Assembly (NCBI GenBank): GCA_035314825.1 | Contig: DATFYX010000044.1 | Coordinates: 62,001-126,000 of the forward strand | From: Candidatus Eremiobacteraceae bacterium | Lineage (GTDB): Bacteria; Vulcanimicrobiota; Vulcanimicrobiia; Eremiobacterales; Eremiobacteraceae | Length of the DNA stretch: 64,000 nt | Reading direction: 5' to 3' | Shown: positions 16,246 through 26,096 of the stretch, in pieces | How positions within the stretch are numbered: position 1 is the stretch's first letter | Layout of the letters: each line of letters opens with the position of its first letter | The notes under the pieces: generated by a model | What the model saw: the letters and a program-made list of their open reading frames with translations, nothing else | Database searches by the model: none | Told to the model about the DNA's origin: nothing | Program-made: the position numbers and the translations under genes

Positions 16246-17160
16246 TCAGGGGCCTCGACCATGGCATGTCCCGCTTCCGCTATCTGAAAAGTGGTAGCCG
16301 GCGATCGGTGTGAAGCGCCAATCGTACCCGTGCGCGTGAAGCGTCAGGAACATGACCCCAAAGGTTCCAGATGCGCGCGCTTCGCTGTTCCTATCCATTC
16401 TAAGGAAGAACGAGTGACTGCGGCCGCCTGTGCCGACCACGAACTCGCGGATTCCGGCTTGCGGATCCGCCTTGCCGGCCGGCGTCTGCAGGCCGAAGCG
16501 TTCGTAGTCGTGATCGTGCCCGCCGAGAACGATGTCGGCTTTGGCGGCGTAAAGGTCGTTCCAGAACTGCCCATACTGGGTGTCGTTGCCGTGAAAGCCG
16601 GACGAAAAGCGCGGCTGATGCCAGTACGCGAGAGTGCACGAAGCGTGATCCGCGGCCAGGTCCGCGCGCAGCCACGCTTCCTGCGGCGAATCGGCGGCGC
16701 AGCCGCCGATGAGGGCGCAGTTGCCGTTGAGCGCGATGAAGTGCCAGTTGGGCAGGTCGAAGCTGTAGTAGCCTTTGGCCGGATCGCCCGCCGACCGGCC
16801 GAAATACGTGAAATAGCCGTCGGCATGCGGCGATGAATAGTACTCGTGATTGCCCGGCGTCGGATGCGTGATCGATTTGAGCTTGCCCCACGACTTGGCA
16901 TAGCCTTGTTGGAACGCGACCAGCGCACCGTCCTCGTATTGCGCGTCGCCCAAGATGAGGATCGCTGCCAGCGGCCGGTGCGCCACGAGCGCGAACGTCT
17001 GGTTGGAGCTGCAGCCCCCCAGCACGTCTTCGATATCGGGCAGGGTGTGGGGACGCGGATCGCAGACGAGGTCGCCGACCGCGGCGATGACCGGATCGTG
17101 CGGCGCGGGGGGCGGCGCCGTAGCGGCGGCGACGGCGACGGAGAGCACGAGGGCGAGCAT
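16246..17160 (-). CDS. Exported calcineurin-like metallophosphoesterase
   Basis: The 304-residue protein has a short signal peptide (residues 1-14) and the metallophosphoesterase metal ligands in order: GDLVCDP near residue 29, GDAQYEDG near 71, PGNHEYY near 102, then a WHQPRFSSG histidine and GGHDHDYERFG near 217-227. The layout matches secreted purple-acid-phosphatase-like or alkaline phosphoesterases that hydrolyse phosphomonoesters or nucleotides in the periplasm. The substrate is not evident. It stands about 100 bases from its neighbours on both sides and is not clearly part of an operon. Confidence 0.88.
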   Translation of the reverse strand: MLALVLSVAVAAATAPPPAPHDPVIAAVGDLVCDPRPHTLPDIEDVLGGCSSNQTFALVAHRPLAAILILGDAQYEDGALVAFQQGYAKSWGKLKSITHPTPGNHEYYSSPHADGYFTYFGRSAGDPAKGYYSFDLPNWHFIALNGNCALIGGCAADSPQEAWLRADLAADHASCTLAYWHQPRFSSGFHGNDTQYGQFWNDLYAAKADIVLGGHDHDYERFGLQTPAGKADPQAGIREFVVGTGGRSHSFFLRMDRNSEARASGTFGVMFLTLHAHGYDWRFTPIAGYHFSDSGSGTCHGRGP

Positions 17161-17193
17161 GCGCCGCTGATTCTCCAGCGGCGCAGGTAGTCC

Positions 17194-18477
17194 TCAGGCG
17201 CCGGACGGGCGCCGCAGCCGGTTGGCGATGAACAGAGCGATCAGCAGCACCCCCAGCCAATAGGGCGCGAACGCGATAATGGTCAGCATGACGGCAGCGA
17301 CGCGCACCGTGTAGTTGCGCAGTTCGCGCACGGCGGCTTTCCAGGCGTCGTCGAGCTGCGCGCCCATGCCAGGTTGCGCGCTTGTGACCGGCTTCTCGTC
17401 CTCGATCGCGATCGAGATGGTCGAGTAGGCGACGCGATGCTGCAGCGATTGCACCTGCGCATCGAGCTGCTCGATCTGCTCGCGTACTTGCGCGATCTGC
17501 TGCGTCACGTCAAGCACATCCGGGATCTTGCCCGCACGGTCGAGGATGCGCAGCATGTCGGTCTCGGTCCGGCGCAGATTGCGAAGCCTGGCTTGGGCGT
17601 CGACGATCTGGTCGGAGACGTTCTCAGCGCTGATATTGCGCGATTGCACCGCGCCGAGCTTGACGAGCGCCTGCATCGTCTGATCGAAGCGGTCGGCGGG
17701 CACGGCCAACTGGACCTGCGCGGTGTGGCGGACGCCGGGCGTCGAGGGCGTCGAATCATCGAGCGAGATCACATCGCCGAATTGGAGCTGAGCCAGGGAT
17801 TGGAGCTGCGCGAGCGTCTGCTCGACGTCTGGCACCAGCAAGTCAATGGTGCCGGTGCGTATGAGCTGCGGGCGCTCGCCGGACGGCAAAGGCACGCGCT
17901 TCAGAACGTTCGTGGCTTGCAGCTGGCTCGTGGCCGGCGCCGCGGCCTCATTCACCGAAGCGCTTCGGGCGACGGCGCCACTCGTGATCGGCAGCGGAGC
18001 CCCTGCCTGGGGAGGCGCCGGTGCCTGTGCGACTTGATCCGTGCTTTGGGTGCGCTCGTCGAGGGTTTTGCCCGCAACGCCGGCGGGCGTCGTATAGGTG
18101 GAAAGAGCGACCTGATGAAGCGCGCTTTGGCGCACGGCGATGACGACCAGCACGGCGGCCAGCGCTGCGGGGACTAAGACCGTGATCTTGCCTGCGGCGG
18201 TGAGACTGTTCCACCAATCTTTCACCGAGAACGCGGCGCCCACGCGCGCCGGCTGCGCGTCAATGCGCGCCGACGTGCGGGCCATCAGCGATTCTGACGG
18301 ACCGGGCGCGTCTTGGTCGATCTCGTGCATCGCGGCGTGGATGCGCTGCAGCTCGGCCAGCTCGCCGGCGCACAAGGGGCAGGACGCGAGCTCGGCCTCG
18401 ACCTGCGCGCGCTCGTGCGGCGCAAGCGTGCCGTTGACGTACCACGGAAGCAATTCGGCGACGTCTTGGTGGTTCAT
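17194..18477 (-). CDS. Anti-sigma factor with N-terminal zinc-finger-like domain and DUF4349 periplasmic domain
   Basis: The 427-residue protein starts at ATG 18477, overlapping the sigma-factor TGA (ATGA). Residues 1-45 resemble the anti-sigma zinc-binding domain, but the usual H-x3-C-x2-C is E29-x3-C33-x2-C36, so one metal ligand is replaced. One transmembrane helix follows (about 95-115). A DUF4349-type domain with a coiled-coil core comes next (about 205-370; DVTQQIAQVREQIEQLDAQV), and a final transmembrane segment lies near 395-418. Inferred role: it holds the ECF sigma factor at the membrane and releases it on an envelope signal. Confidence 0.82.
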   Translation of the reverse strand: MNHQDVAELLPWYVNGTLAPHERAQVEAELASCPLCAGELAELQRIHAAMHEIDQDAPGPSESLMARTSARIDAQPARVGAAFSVKDWWNSLTAAGKITVLVPAALAAVLVVIAVRQSALHQVALSTYTTPAGVAGKTLDERTQSTDQVAQAPAPPQAGAPLPITSGAVARSASVNEAAAPATSQLQATNVLKRVPLPSGERPQLIRTGTIDLLVPDVEQTLAQLQSLAQLQFGDVISLDDSTPSTPGVRHTAQVQLAVPADRFDQTMQALVKLGAVQSRNISAENVSDQIVDAQARLRNLRRTETDMLRILDRAGKIPDVLDVTQQIAQVREQIEQLDAQVQSLQHRVAYSTISIAIEDEKPVTSAQPGMGAQLDDAWKAAVRELRNYTVRVAAVMLTIIAFAPYWLGVLLIALFIANRLRRPSGA

Positions 18478-19052
18478 GGCAGATCTCTCCGAACGCCCCT
18501 GCGCTCGAAGATCCGGCGCAGCTGTTGTTTCGCATAGAACACTCTGGTCTTGACGGTGTTGACGGGGCAGCCCACGATCGCCGCGATCTCGGCCTGCGAG
18601 CATCCATTGGTGAAGGTCAGCTCGAGCACCGCGCGGTGTTCAGGCGTCAGCTCGAGCAGCGCATCGGCAAGCGCACGGCGCGCGCTGTCCGCCATCGCTT
18701 GCGCTTCTGGCCCTGCGCCAGCATCTGGAACCGCGCTCAACTCCTCCAGGTCGACGTGTGCCGGCGCGCGCCTGCGCAGCGCGTCGACCGCTTTGTGATG
18801 GGCGATGCCGAAGATCCACGTCGACACTTTGGATTGGCCGCGGAAGCGCGCCGCGTTCTTCCACACCTCGAGCATGACGTCTCCCGTCAGCTCCTCGGCG
18901 ACCTGCGGCTCGCGCACGAGCCCGAGCAAGAAACGGTAGAGGCGGTGTTCGTAGGCCCGGAAGAGCCGCTCGAACGCCGCTCGATCCCCGTGTGCTGTCT
19001 GCCTCAGCCACTCGCTTTCGAGCTGGGCGTCGGCGCTGTTTGCTGCGTGCAT
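18474..19052 (-). CDS. ECF-type RNA polymerase sigma factor
   Basis: The 192-residue protein has sigma region 2 (about 22-88; AFERLFRAYEHRLYRFLLGL, then DVMLEVWKNAARFRGQSKVS and TWIFGIAHHKAVDALRRR). Region 4 (about 125-180) includes LTPEHRAVLELTFTNGCSQA and CPVNTVKTRVFYAKQQLR. No regions 1 or 3 are present, as expected for group 4 sigma factors. It is translationally coupled to its anti-sigma partner. A copy of the dispersed palindrome (19080-19099) lies in its 5' region, between it and the divergent DoxX-like gene. Confidence 0.92.
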   Translation of the reverse strand: MHAANSADAQLESEWLRQTAHGDRAAFERLFRAYEHRLYRFLLGLVREPQVAEELTGDVMLEVWKNAARFRGQSKVSTWIFGIAHHKAVDALRRRAPAHVDLEELSAVPDAGAGPEAQAMADSARRALADALLELTPEHRAVLELTFTNGCSQAEIAAIVGCPVNTVKTRVFYAKQQLRRIFERRGVRRDLP

Positions 19053-19074
19053 CGCCGTTTCTCGGCACCACCCC

Positions 19075-19101
19075 TGTAGCGGTCGAATTTATTCGACCGT
19101 T
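19075..19101 (+). repeat. Dispersed palindrome, copy 1
   Basis: TGTAG is followed by CGGTCGAATTTATTCGACCG (19080-19099): nine-base perfect arms around TT. It sits in the divergent spacer between the ECF sigma gene and a DoxX-like gene. Confidence 0.85.
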
Positions 19102-19236
19102 TGAGTGGCGCAGCGGGCGGGCGACAAGACCACGCCACTCTGCGCGATTCGTCGGATTCCTGCCCTAGAAGGTTCATCGGCCGTCGGCGTTAATGGGTTA
19201 AAGGAAGAACAGGGGCGGAAAGGCGGAGGCATGAGC

Positions 19237-19722
19237 ATGCGGGCACCGGGCTGGCTCCAGCGCTTCGACGATGCGGCGATCGGTTTCGTGCGCGCCCACG
19301 GCGTCTTCGTGCTGCGCATCGCCCTCGCGCTTGTGTTCATCTGGTTCGGCGCGCTCAAGCTGTTCGGGGTCAGCCCGGTTGCAGATCTCGTGGCGCGCAC
19401 GCTGCCGTTCCTGCCCGCCGATGTCGCGGTCAAGTCGATGGGCGTGCTGGAGCTCGTCATCGGCGCCGGCCTGTTGACCGGCTGGGCGATCCGCGTGACC
19501 ATGCTGCTCTTCTTCGTGCAGATGTTGGGCACGTTCTTGGTGCTCGTGCTCGAGCCCGAGAACTCGTTCCAGCACGGCGATCCGCTCTTGCTCACCGTGC
19601 AGGGCGAATTCGTGGTCAAGAACCTCGTGCTCATCGCCGCGGGGCTCGCGATAGCGGGTGCGATCGCACCGGCTCAGCCTCGCGAGCCCGTCGCGCAGAT
19701 GCTTGCCGAAAAGCTCGACTAA
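19237..19722 (+). CDS. DoxX/DUF417-like four-helix membrane protein
   Basis: The 161-residue protein has four hydrophobic helices. The first contains VFVLRIALALVFIWFGALKL, followed by GVLELVIGAGLLTGWAIRVT and a third helix with FVQMLGTFLVLVL. The pattern fits the DoxX superfamily, near DUF417/YkgB. The function is not established. ATG 19237 has GGAGG seven bases upstream; ATG 19231 lies almost on top of that site and is less likely. It follows palindrome copy 1 and precedes sdhA on the same strand with a 92-base gap. Confidence 0.75.
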   Translation: MRAPGWLQRFDDAAIGFVRAHGVFVLRIALALVFIWFGALKLFGVSPVADLVARTLPFLPADVAVKSMGVLELVIGAGLLTGWAIRVTMLLFFVQMLGTFLVLVLEPENSFQHGDPLLLTVQGEFVVKNLVLIAAGLAIAGAIAPAQPREPVAQMLAEKLD

Positions 19723-19814
19723 AGTCGCCCGAACATATGCACGCCAGTAGGTCGCGCCTCAGACCGGAGGGAACGGCAAACGCCTAGCAGACGACCGATA
19801 GGGGTGAGATTGCC

Positions 19815-21500
19815 GTGATTGTCGACCACGACATCATCGTGCTCGGCGCCGGTCTCGCCGGCATGCGTGCCGCGCTCGAGGCAGCGCGCAATGGCGCGAA
19901 CGTCGCCGTCATCAGCAAGGTCCATCCGGTGCGCAGCCACTCGGGCGCCGCCCAAGGCGGCATCAACGCCGCGATCGGCGAGGGCGATTCGTGGGAGATC
20001 CACGCGCTCGACACCATCAAAGGCTCCGACTATCTCGCGGATCAAGACGCCGTCGAGGTGATGTGCAGCGAAGCGCCTGCCGACATCATCGAGCTCGAGC
20101 ATATGGGCGTCATCTTCTACCGCGGTCCGGACGGCAAGCTCGGTACGCGAGCGTTCGGCGGCGCCTCCAAGGCCCGCACCTACTTCGTCGGCGACATCAC
20201 GGGCCAGGCGCTGCTCTACACGCTGTACGATCAGCTGCTCAAAGCGGGCGTCAAGGTCTACGAGGAATGGTTCGCGACCGCGCTGTTCATGGTGGACGGC
20301 GCGTGCCGCGGCGTCGTCGCGCTCGACATGATGAACGGCGATCTGGTGCTGCTGCGCGCCAAGGCGGTCGTCGTGGCAAGCGGCGGAATGGGCCGCGTGT
20401 ACGAGCCCAGCACCAACGCGCTCATCTGCACCGGTGACGGCATCGCGCTCGCCTATCGGGCGGGAGCGCCGGTCATGGACATGGAGATGGTGCAGTACCA
20501 TCCCACCACGCTCAAGGGCTCCGGCTTCTTGATGACCGAGGCCGCGCGCGGCGAAGGCGCCTACCTGCTCAATTCGCAGGGCGAGCGCTTCATGGAGAAG
20601 TACGCGCCGAAGATGAAGGAGCTCGCGTCGCGCGACGTCGTGTCGCGCGCTGAGTGGCAGGAGATCGCGGCCGGGCGCGGCATCGACGGCTGCGTGCTGC
20701 TGGACCTGCGGCATCTCGGACCCGACGTCATCCTCAAGAAGCTGCCGCAGATCCACGAGATGGCACTCGACTTCCTCGGCATCGACATGCTCAACCAGCC
20801 CGTGCCCGTGCGCCCGGGCATGCACTACATCATGGGCGGCGTGAAGACCGACGCCGGCGCGCGCACGCCGGTCGAAGGCTTATATTCCGCGGGCGAATGC
20901 GCATGCGTGAGCGTGCACGGCGGCAATCGCCTCGGTGCGAACTCGCTGCTCGACACGCTCGTCTTCGGCCGCCACGCAGGCCGTAACTCATCCGCATACG
21001 TCAAGACGGTATCGGCCATGCCGCCCGACGCCGCCGGCGAGCAGTTCTTGGCGTCCGAGCAAAAACGCGTGCAGGCGTTCATGGACCGTCCGACGACCGG
21101 CGAGACGCATGCCAAGCTGCGGCTCGAGCTCGGCAATCTGATGGACGAGAAGGTCGGCGTCTATCGCGACGAGGCCGGCCTGCGCGAGGCGCTCGCGCAG
21201 GTGCATGATCTGCAGAAGCGCTATGAGACCGTCGCCGTGCGCGACAAGGGCCGCATCTACAACCAGGCGCTCACCTTCGCGCTCGAGCTCGGCTACATGC
21301 TCGATTGCGCCGAGACCACGATTCTCGGCGCGATCGAACGCAAGGAAAGCCGCGGCGCCCAATCGCGCACCGATTATCCGGAGCGCAACGACGCGGAATG
21401 GCTCAAGCACATCCTCATCACCCGGCGCGACGGCCAGCCCGTCATCAGCTACGTGCCGGTGACGATCACCAAATGGCCGCCGCAGGAGCGTAAGTACTGA
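19815..21500 (+). CDS. sdhA: Succinate dehydrogenase/fumarate reductase flavoprotein subunit
   Basis: FAD-dependent subunit that oxidises succinate to fumarate or runs the reverse reaction. The 561-residue protein has the dinucleotide fold GAGLAG (11-16), the covalent-FAD histidine His42 in SHSGAAQGG, the substrate motifs QYHPTT and [13 protein letters not shown], and a C-terminal domain with [16 protein letters not shown]. Start is GTG 19815 with GGGGTGAG upstream. It is followed by sdhB with a one-base stop/start overlap (TGATG). The operon continues to a CCG-domain subunit, so this is a soluble or peripherally bound type-E-like enzyme without SdhC/SdhD anchors. Confidence 0.95.
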   Translation: MIVDHDIIVLGAGLAGMRAALEAARNGANVAVISKVHPVRSHSGAAQGGINAAIGEGDSWEIHALDTIKGSDYLADQDAVEVMCSEAPADIIELEHMGVIFYRGPDGKLGTRAFGGASKARTYFVGDITGQALLYTLYDQLLKAGVKVYEEWFATALFMVDGACRGVVALDMMNGDLVLLRAKAVVVASGGMGRVYEPSTNALICTGDGIALAYRAGAPVMDMEMVQYHPTTLKGSGFLMTEAARGEGAYLLNSQGERFMEKYAPKMKELASRDVVSRAEWQEIAAGRGIDGCVLLDLRHLGPDVILKKLPQIHEMALDFLGIDMLNQPVPVRPGMHYIMGGVKTDAGARTPVEGLYSAGECACVSVHGGNRLGANSLLDTLVFGRHAGRNSSAYVKTVSAMPPDAAGEQFLASEQKRVQAFMDRPTTGETHAKLRLELGNLMDEKVGVYRDEAGLREALAQVHDLQKRYETVAVRDKGRIYNQALTFALELGYMLDCAETTILGAIERKESRGAQSRTDYPERNDAEWLKHILITRRDGQPVISYVPVTITKWPPQERKY

Positions 21501-22507
21501 TGGAATGGACCGTCGTCGTCGGGCGCTATAGCCCGCCCGGAGAGCCGCAGCCCAAGGGCGAGCCTGGCCAGCCGTTCCGGCCGCCGTACCAGAACGCCGT
21601 GCCCAAGGTCTACCAGACGTTCAAGGTGGACCTGCCCGAGCACGCGATGGTCCTCGACGCGCTCATCGCCATCCGCGAATATCAGGACGAGAGCTTGGGC
21701 GTGCGCTGTGCGTGCCGCAGCGCGATCTGCGGATCGTGCGCCATGTGGGTCAACGGCCACGCGCGTCTTGTGTGCACGAGCAAGCTGCGCGACTTCACGC
21801 CGGACGGCAAGGTCACCGTCGAGGCGCCGCCCTCGATGCCGATCGTGCGCGACCTGGTCTGCGACATGACGCCGTTCTGGAAGAAGAATTTCTCGGTCAA
21901 GCCGTGGCTTGAGAACAAACAGCCGGTGCCCCAAGGCGAAGAATACTGCGTCCCCAACGCCGCGATGGAAGAGCTCCTCCAAGAGGTGAGCTGCATCTCG
22001 TGCGGCGCGTGCCTGATGGATTGCGAGTCGTTCGCCGTCAACTCGGACTTCACGGGACCCGCCGCGCTGGCCAAGGCCTATCGGTATACGGCCGACCCAC
22101 GCGACGCGGAAACCACCCAGCGACTGGGGCAGTACAGCGAGCCCAACGGCGTGTGGGATTGCACGCACTGCTACGAGTGCGTGCAGCAATGCCCCAAAGG
22201 CGTCGCACCGCTCGACCAGATCCTCAAACTCCGCAAGATGGCGGTCGACGCCGGCTTCACGCATAACACGGGCACGCGCCATGCGGACGCGTTCGCGGAA
22301 TCGGTGCGCGACAGCGGCCGTCTCAACGAGCTCACGCTGATGCCCAAGTCGCTCGGACTCTTCAACATCCCCGCGCAGCTGCAGTCGCTGCCCGCGGCGT
22401 TCAACTTGCTGCGCGCCGGCAAGTTCCCGCCCCTCATCCACCATGCGGTCCCGCACGTCGAGCGAATCAAGAACCTCTTCAAGAAGATCGGCGGACGATT
22501 CAAATGA
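21500..22507 (+). CDS. sdhB: Succinate dehydrogenase iron-sulfur subunit with long C-terminal extension
   Basis: Electron-transfer subunit. The [2Fe-2S] ligands are Cys72, Cys77, Cys80 and Cys92. The C-terminal ferredoxin domain has Cys165, Cys168, Cys171, Cys175 and Cys221, Cys224, Cys227, Cys231 ([12 protein letters not shown] and [14 protein letters not shown]), consistent with two further clusters. At 335 residues it is about 85 longer than the usual subunit; the extra C-terminus contains hydrophobic and basic stretches ([20 protein letters not shown]) and could contact the SdhE partner. It overlaps sdhA by one base and the next gene by four. Confidence 0.95.
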   Translation: MEWTVVVGRYSPPGEPQPKGEPGQPFRPPYQNAVPKVYQTFKVDLPEHAMVLDALIAIREYQDESLGVRCACRSAICGSCAMWVNGHARLVCTSKLRDFTPDGKVTVEAPPSMPIVRDLVCDMTPFWKKNFSVKPWLENKQPVPQGEEYCVPNAAMEELLQEVSCISCGACLMDCESFAVNSDFTGPAALAKAYRYTADPRDAETTQRLGQYSEPNGVWDCTHCYECVQQCPKGVAPLDQILKLRKMAVDAGFTHNTGTRHADAFAESVRDSGRLNELTLMPKSLGLFNIPAQLQSLPAAFNLLRAGKFPPLIHHAVPHVERIKNLFKKIGGRFK

Positions 22508-23388
22508 AAGTCGCATTCTGGCCCGGCTGCGTCTCTAAAGGCGCGTGCCCCGAACTGTACGTTTCGACCGGCAAAGTCGCCGAAGCGCTCGGACTCGAGC
22601 TGCACGAGCTGACCGAGGCGCCGTGCACCGGCGCCGGCGTGCTCTCCGAGCAGAATCCGCCGCTGGCCGATTCGCTCAACGGCTTGACGCTGGCCATGGC
22701 CGAGCAGCAAGGCGCGACGCTGATGACCATCTGCTCGACCTGCCAAGGCGTGCTTTCCAACCATAACTATCACTTCCGCAAGAGCCCTGAACGCCTCGCC
22801 GCCGCCAATGTCGCGCTCGCCGACAGCGGCTATCAGTATAGAGGAACGACGACGGTCAAACATCTGCTGTGGATCCTTGTCGAAGACATCGGGCTCGACA
22901 AGATCCGCTCGCTCGTCAAGCACAAGCTGACGGGCCTGAAGATCGCGCCGTTCTACGGCTGTTACATCCTGCGTCCGCAGGAGTACCTCGGCCTCAAAGA
23001 GCGGCCGGAGCGCGCGACTTACTTAGAACAGCTGATCGAGGTCGTCGGCGGCGAAGCGGTCGAGTACCACGGCAAGTCCAAGTGTTGCGGCTTCCCGATG
23101 GTGACCATGAACCGCGATAAGGCGCTGACCATGGGCGGCAACCACATCCTCGAGGCCAAAGAAAAGGGCGCCGACCTCTTGGTAACCCCCTGCCCCCTGT
23201 GCCATCTCAACCTCGACGCGCAGCAGCCCGATGCGGCCGCCGTGATGCATAAGGTGATCGACACGCCGATCTTCCACTTGCCTCAACTGCTTGGCCTCGC
23301 GTTCGGCTACTCGCCCGAAGAGCTACGGCTCAACCATCACGTGGTCTCGACCACCAAGGCCCTCGAAAAAGTCGAACTCAAGGTCTAG
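22504..23388 (+). CDS. sdhE: HdrB/SdhE-type cysteine-rich (CCG) subunit of succinate dehydrogenase
   Basis: The 294-residue protein has two cysteine-rich CCG domains as in heterodisulfide reductase subunit B and the E subunit of type-E succinate:quinone reductases. Domain 1 has GC at 8-9, PCTGAG at 40-45 (CTG where CCG is usual) and CSTCQG. Domain 2 has FYGCY, KCCGFPM and TPCPLCHLN. Such subunits bind an unusual [4Fe-4S] cluster and link SdhAB to the membrane or to the quinone or thiol acceptor. The ATG overlaps the sdhB TGA. The symbol is used in the archaeal/Campylobacter sense, not for the E. coli flavinylation factor. Confidence 0.85.
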   Translation: MKVAFWPGCVSKGACPELYVSTGKVAEALGLELHELTEAPCTGAGVLSEQNPPLADSLNGLTLAMAEQQGATLMTICSTCQGVLSNHNYHFRKSPERLAAANVALADSGYQYRGTTTVKHLLWILVEDIGLDKIRSLVKHKLTGLKIAPFYGCYILRPQEYLGLKERPERATYLEQLIEVVGGEAVEYHGKSKCCGFPMVTMNRDKALTMGGNHILEAKEKGADLLVTPCPLCHLNLDAQQPDAAAVMHKVIDTPIFHLPQLLGLAFGYSPEELRLNHHVVSTTKALEKVELKV

Positions 23389-23403
23389 CGCGCGACCCGG
23401 TCG

Positions 23404-24333
23404 ATGTACCGTCGCGATTTCATCCGACTGCTTTCCGCCGTACCGCTGCTGCCGCGCGCGAAGGCCGATGATTCCCGCTTTGACGATGCGCTGGCGCTCG
23501 TACGCCGGATCCAGGCCCTCGATGACGCGAGCATCCTCCCCGTCGGACGGACGGCGCTCTATTCTCACGGCCGTCCGACCGACACCACGGTCGTCCTGTT
23601 TCACGGCTTCACCAATTGCCCGGCCCAATACGCGCTGTTCGCGCAGCGACTGCACGCGCGCGGCTGCAACGTGCTCGTGCCGCGCCTGCCGGAGCACGGC
23701 GACGTGAACCGGATGACGACCCGGCTCGAGCGCATGACCGCCGAACAGGTCTGCGCGCTCGCGATGGAAGCGGTCGACGCCGCCCGCGGTTTGGGCCGGC
23801 GGCTGGTCGTGCACGGTATATCGCTGGGCGGCGTGCTGACCGCGTGGCTCGTGACGCAGCGCGGCGATATCGACCGCTGCGTCGCGCTGTCGCCGGCGTT
23901 CGGAATCGATCATATCTGGTTTCCGCTCAGCGTCTATGCCGCCGCGTGGATGCGCGCGATGCCGCCGTCACGCTACGCGTGGTGGAATCCGACGCTCAAA
24001 GAAGCGATCACGCCGAGCCACGCCTACCCCCGCTATCCGCTGCGCGCGCTCGGCGAATGCTACAAGATCGGCGAGTGGACGCTCGGCGCGCAAGCTCCGC
24101 TTGCAGGGCGGGCGCGCACGCAGATGATCTTCGCGCTCAACCCGCGCGACCCGGCGGTCAACAACAGCGTGCCCGAGCAGCTCTCGGAGCACTGGCGCGG
24201 CACCGGCATGGTCTCAAGTTCAGCCGCCTGGCTCGTCGGCTTCCCGGCGATGCACGACGTCATCGAACCGGATAACCCTAATCAATGCGTCGCGCAGTGC
24301 TATCCGCCACTGCTCGATCTCATCCTCGGCTAG
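23404..24333 (+). CDS. Exported alpha/beta-hydrolase, possible Tat substrate
   Basis: The 309-residue protein begins YRRDFIRLLSAVPLLPRAKA, with a twin-arginine motif (RRDFI) and a short hydrophobic stretch. The alpha/beta-hydrolase core shows the oxyanion motif FHGFTN, the nucleophile elbow GISLGG (Ser about 142) and a late His in PAMHDVIEP. The family includes carboxylesterases and lipases; the substrate is unknown. It starts 15 bases after sdhE, so it may be cotranscribed, though no functional link is evident. Confidence 0.78.
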   Translation: MYRRDFIRLLSAVPLLPRAKADDSRFDDALALVRRIQALDDASILPVGRTALYSHGRPTDTTVVLFHGFTNCPAQYALFAQRLHARGCNVLVPRLPEHGDVNRMTTRLERMTAEQVCALAMEAVDAARGLGRRLVVHGISLGGVLTAWLVTQRGDIDRCVALSPAFGIDHIWFPLSVYAAAWMRAMPPSRYAWWNPTLKEAITPSHAYPRYPLRALGECYKIGEWTLGAQAPLAGRARTQMIFALNPRDPAVNNSVPEQLSEHWRGTGMVSSSAAWLVGFPAMHDVIEPDNPNQCVAQCYPPLLDLILG

Positions 24334-24401
24334 GAATTCCGCAGGGCGGGAGTAAGCCGTGGGCGGGAATCAGTTTCTCGGGATGTGAACCCGCCAGCGC
24401 T

Positions 24402-24980
24402 GTGCTGCGTGAACAGTTTCTGTTTGGGCTCGTAGCCGCTGTTGTCGGCGCGAAGACACCACGAGCGGCCGTCGAGTGCGATCACAACACGACGTTGCCG
24501 TACGATCGACCGCTCGAGATCAAGATGCGCGTTCTCGACGGGCCGGATTTCGCTCTCTCGAAGTATGCGGGGTATGCGGTCTGGCTGAACATCTTCGCCA
24601 CCTGGTGCGAGCCGTGCGTGAACGAGCAGCCTTTCATCGTTCGAGCAGCGACGGATCGCTATGAGCACGGGCTTCGCGTGGTCGGGATCAACTTCAGAGA
24701 ATCAGACGATACGGTGCGCGCCTATCGCACCAAGTACGGCATATCCTATCCGATAGCGATGGATCAAACTGGCGGCTTCACGTATGCGCTCGAGACCGGC
24801 ACCACCGAAAAGAACGTCGAATTCCCGGCGCACCTGTTCTTCACGCGCCAGGGCGTACTAGACTGCTACGTGGTCGGGTCGATGACCGACGACGAGATCT
24901 CGCATAAGCTCGACGTGATCTCGGGAGCTCTTCCGACACCGCCCCCGACCCCAGAGCCTTCGAACGGCGGCGTCTTATGA
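24402..24980 (+). CDS. TlpA-like thioredoxin-fold protein
   Basis: The frame encodes a redoxin domain with the active site TWCEPC and, near its end, the cis-Pro region EFPAHLFFTRQGVL, as in TlpA/ResA disulfide reductases that act in the periplasm, for example in cytochrome c maturation. The start is uncertain. GTG 24402 gives a 192-residue protein beginning LREQFLFGLVAAVVGAK, a plausible short signal sequence. An ATG at 24285 overlaps the preceding gene by 49 bases, and one at 24525 would lack export. No Shine-Dalgarno settles it. It converges on an ABC permease gene with a six-base overlap. Confidence 0.7.
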   Translation: MLREQFLFGLVAAVVGAKTPRAAVECDHNTTLPYDRPLEIKMRVLDGPDFALSKYAGYAVWLNIFATWCEPCVNEQPFIVRAATDRYEHGLRVVGINFRESDDTVRAYRTKYGISYPIAMDQTGGFTYALETGTTEKNVEFPAHLFFTRQGVLDCYVVGSMTDDEISHKLDVISGALPTPPPTPEPSNGGVL

Positions 24981-26096
24981 CGTCGTGCGCGCGAAGCGGA
25001 TGCTGGACACGAGGATCAGCACCAGGCCGAGCCCGCACATCGCCAGCACCTGCGGCCACAGCGCATCGAGCCCCGCCCCGCGCAAGATGATGCCGCGCAG
25101 GATCTCCAAGAAGTACGTCATCGGGATGAACAGGCCGATCCACTGCATGACCGGCGGCATGAGCTCTCGCTCGAAGAAAAAGCCTGACAGCAGAACCGAC
25201 GGTCCGGTGAGCGCGAAGGTCAACAAGATGGCCTGAAGCTGGGTCTGCGCGATCGTCGAGACCAGCAAGCCAAGCCCCAGGGCCGATATCAAGAAGCACG
25301 CGCCGAGCACCAGCAACAGCGGTACGCTCCCCGCGATCGGCACTTTGAAGATGTAGACCATCGCCAGCAAGACCAGCAAGAAATCGACGAACCCGATGCA
25401 CGCGTACGGCACGATCTTGCCGAGCATGAGGCCGGTGGACCCGATGGGTGTCACGAGCAGTTGATCGAGCGTTCCGCGCTCGCGCTCGCCGACGATCGAG
25501 AGCGCCATCAGGAAGATCGTGATGAGCTGCATGATCAAGCCGATGAGCCCAGGCACGAGGAAGTTCGCGCTGCGCAGATCGGGGTTGAAGAGCATGCGCG
25601 GCCGCACGTCGATGAGCGCGACGCTCGCCGGCTGCGGGCGCAGTTGCGCCGACAATGCCTGGCCGATGAGGCCTGACGCACCATACGCCTGCTGCGCGAT
25701 CGAAGAATCCGAACCATCGATCAGGACCTGGATCTGACCCTGCCGGCCGGCAAGCACGTCCGCGGTGAAGTTCGGTGGTATATCGACTGCGACATGGACC
25801 TTGCCGGCCACGATCAGACGCTCGAGCTCCGGCCGTGACGAGGCCTTGCGGACGAGGTCGAATTGCTGTGACGTACGCAGCGAATCCAATGCCCGCAGAG
25901 CGAGCGCGCCGCGATCCTCGTCGTAGTAGGCTGTTGGGATGTGCTCGACGCGCGTGTTGATCGCATAACCGAAGATCAAGAGCTGGAGGATCGGGAGCAT
26001 CAACGCGAGGACCAAGGTGCCTCGGTCCCGCAGCACGTGGAGCCACTCTTTGTAGAGCACGGCCGAGAAGCCGCGCAGATCGAACGCCGCTCTCAT
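24975..26096 (-). CDS. ABC-2-type transporter permease (YbhS/YbhR-like)
   Basis: The 373-residue protein has an N-terminal helix (about 25-46), a 130-residue extracytoplasmic domain and five C-terminal helices from about residue 175. The cytoplasmic turn GERERGTLDQLLVTPI is typical of ABC-2 permeases. It is the last gene of a four-gene operon with TetR, HlyD and ATPase genes, joined by four-base overlaps. The set corresponds to the E. coli cecR-ybhGFSR arrangement, with one permease instead of two, which would homodimerise. Likely role: drug or lipophilic compound efflux. Confidence 0.9.
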   Translation of the reverse strand: MRAAFDLRGFSAVLYKEWLHVLRDRGTLVLALMLPILQLLIFGYAINTRVEHIPTAYYDEDRGALALRALDSLRTSQQFDLVRKASSRPELERLIVAGKVHVAVDIPPNFTADVLAGRQGQIQVLIDGSDSSIAQQAYGASGLIGQALSAQLRPQPASVALIDVRPRMLFNPDLRSANFLVPGLIGLIMQLITIFLMALSIVGERERGTLDQLLVTPIGSTGLMLGKIVPYACIGFVDFLLVLLAMVYIFKVPIAGSVPLLLVLGACFLISALGLGLLVSTIAQTQLQAILLTFALTGPSVLLSGFFFERELMPPVMQWIGLFIPMTYFLEILRGIILRGAGLDALWPQVLAMCGLGLVLILVSSIRFARTTS

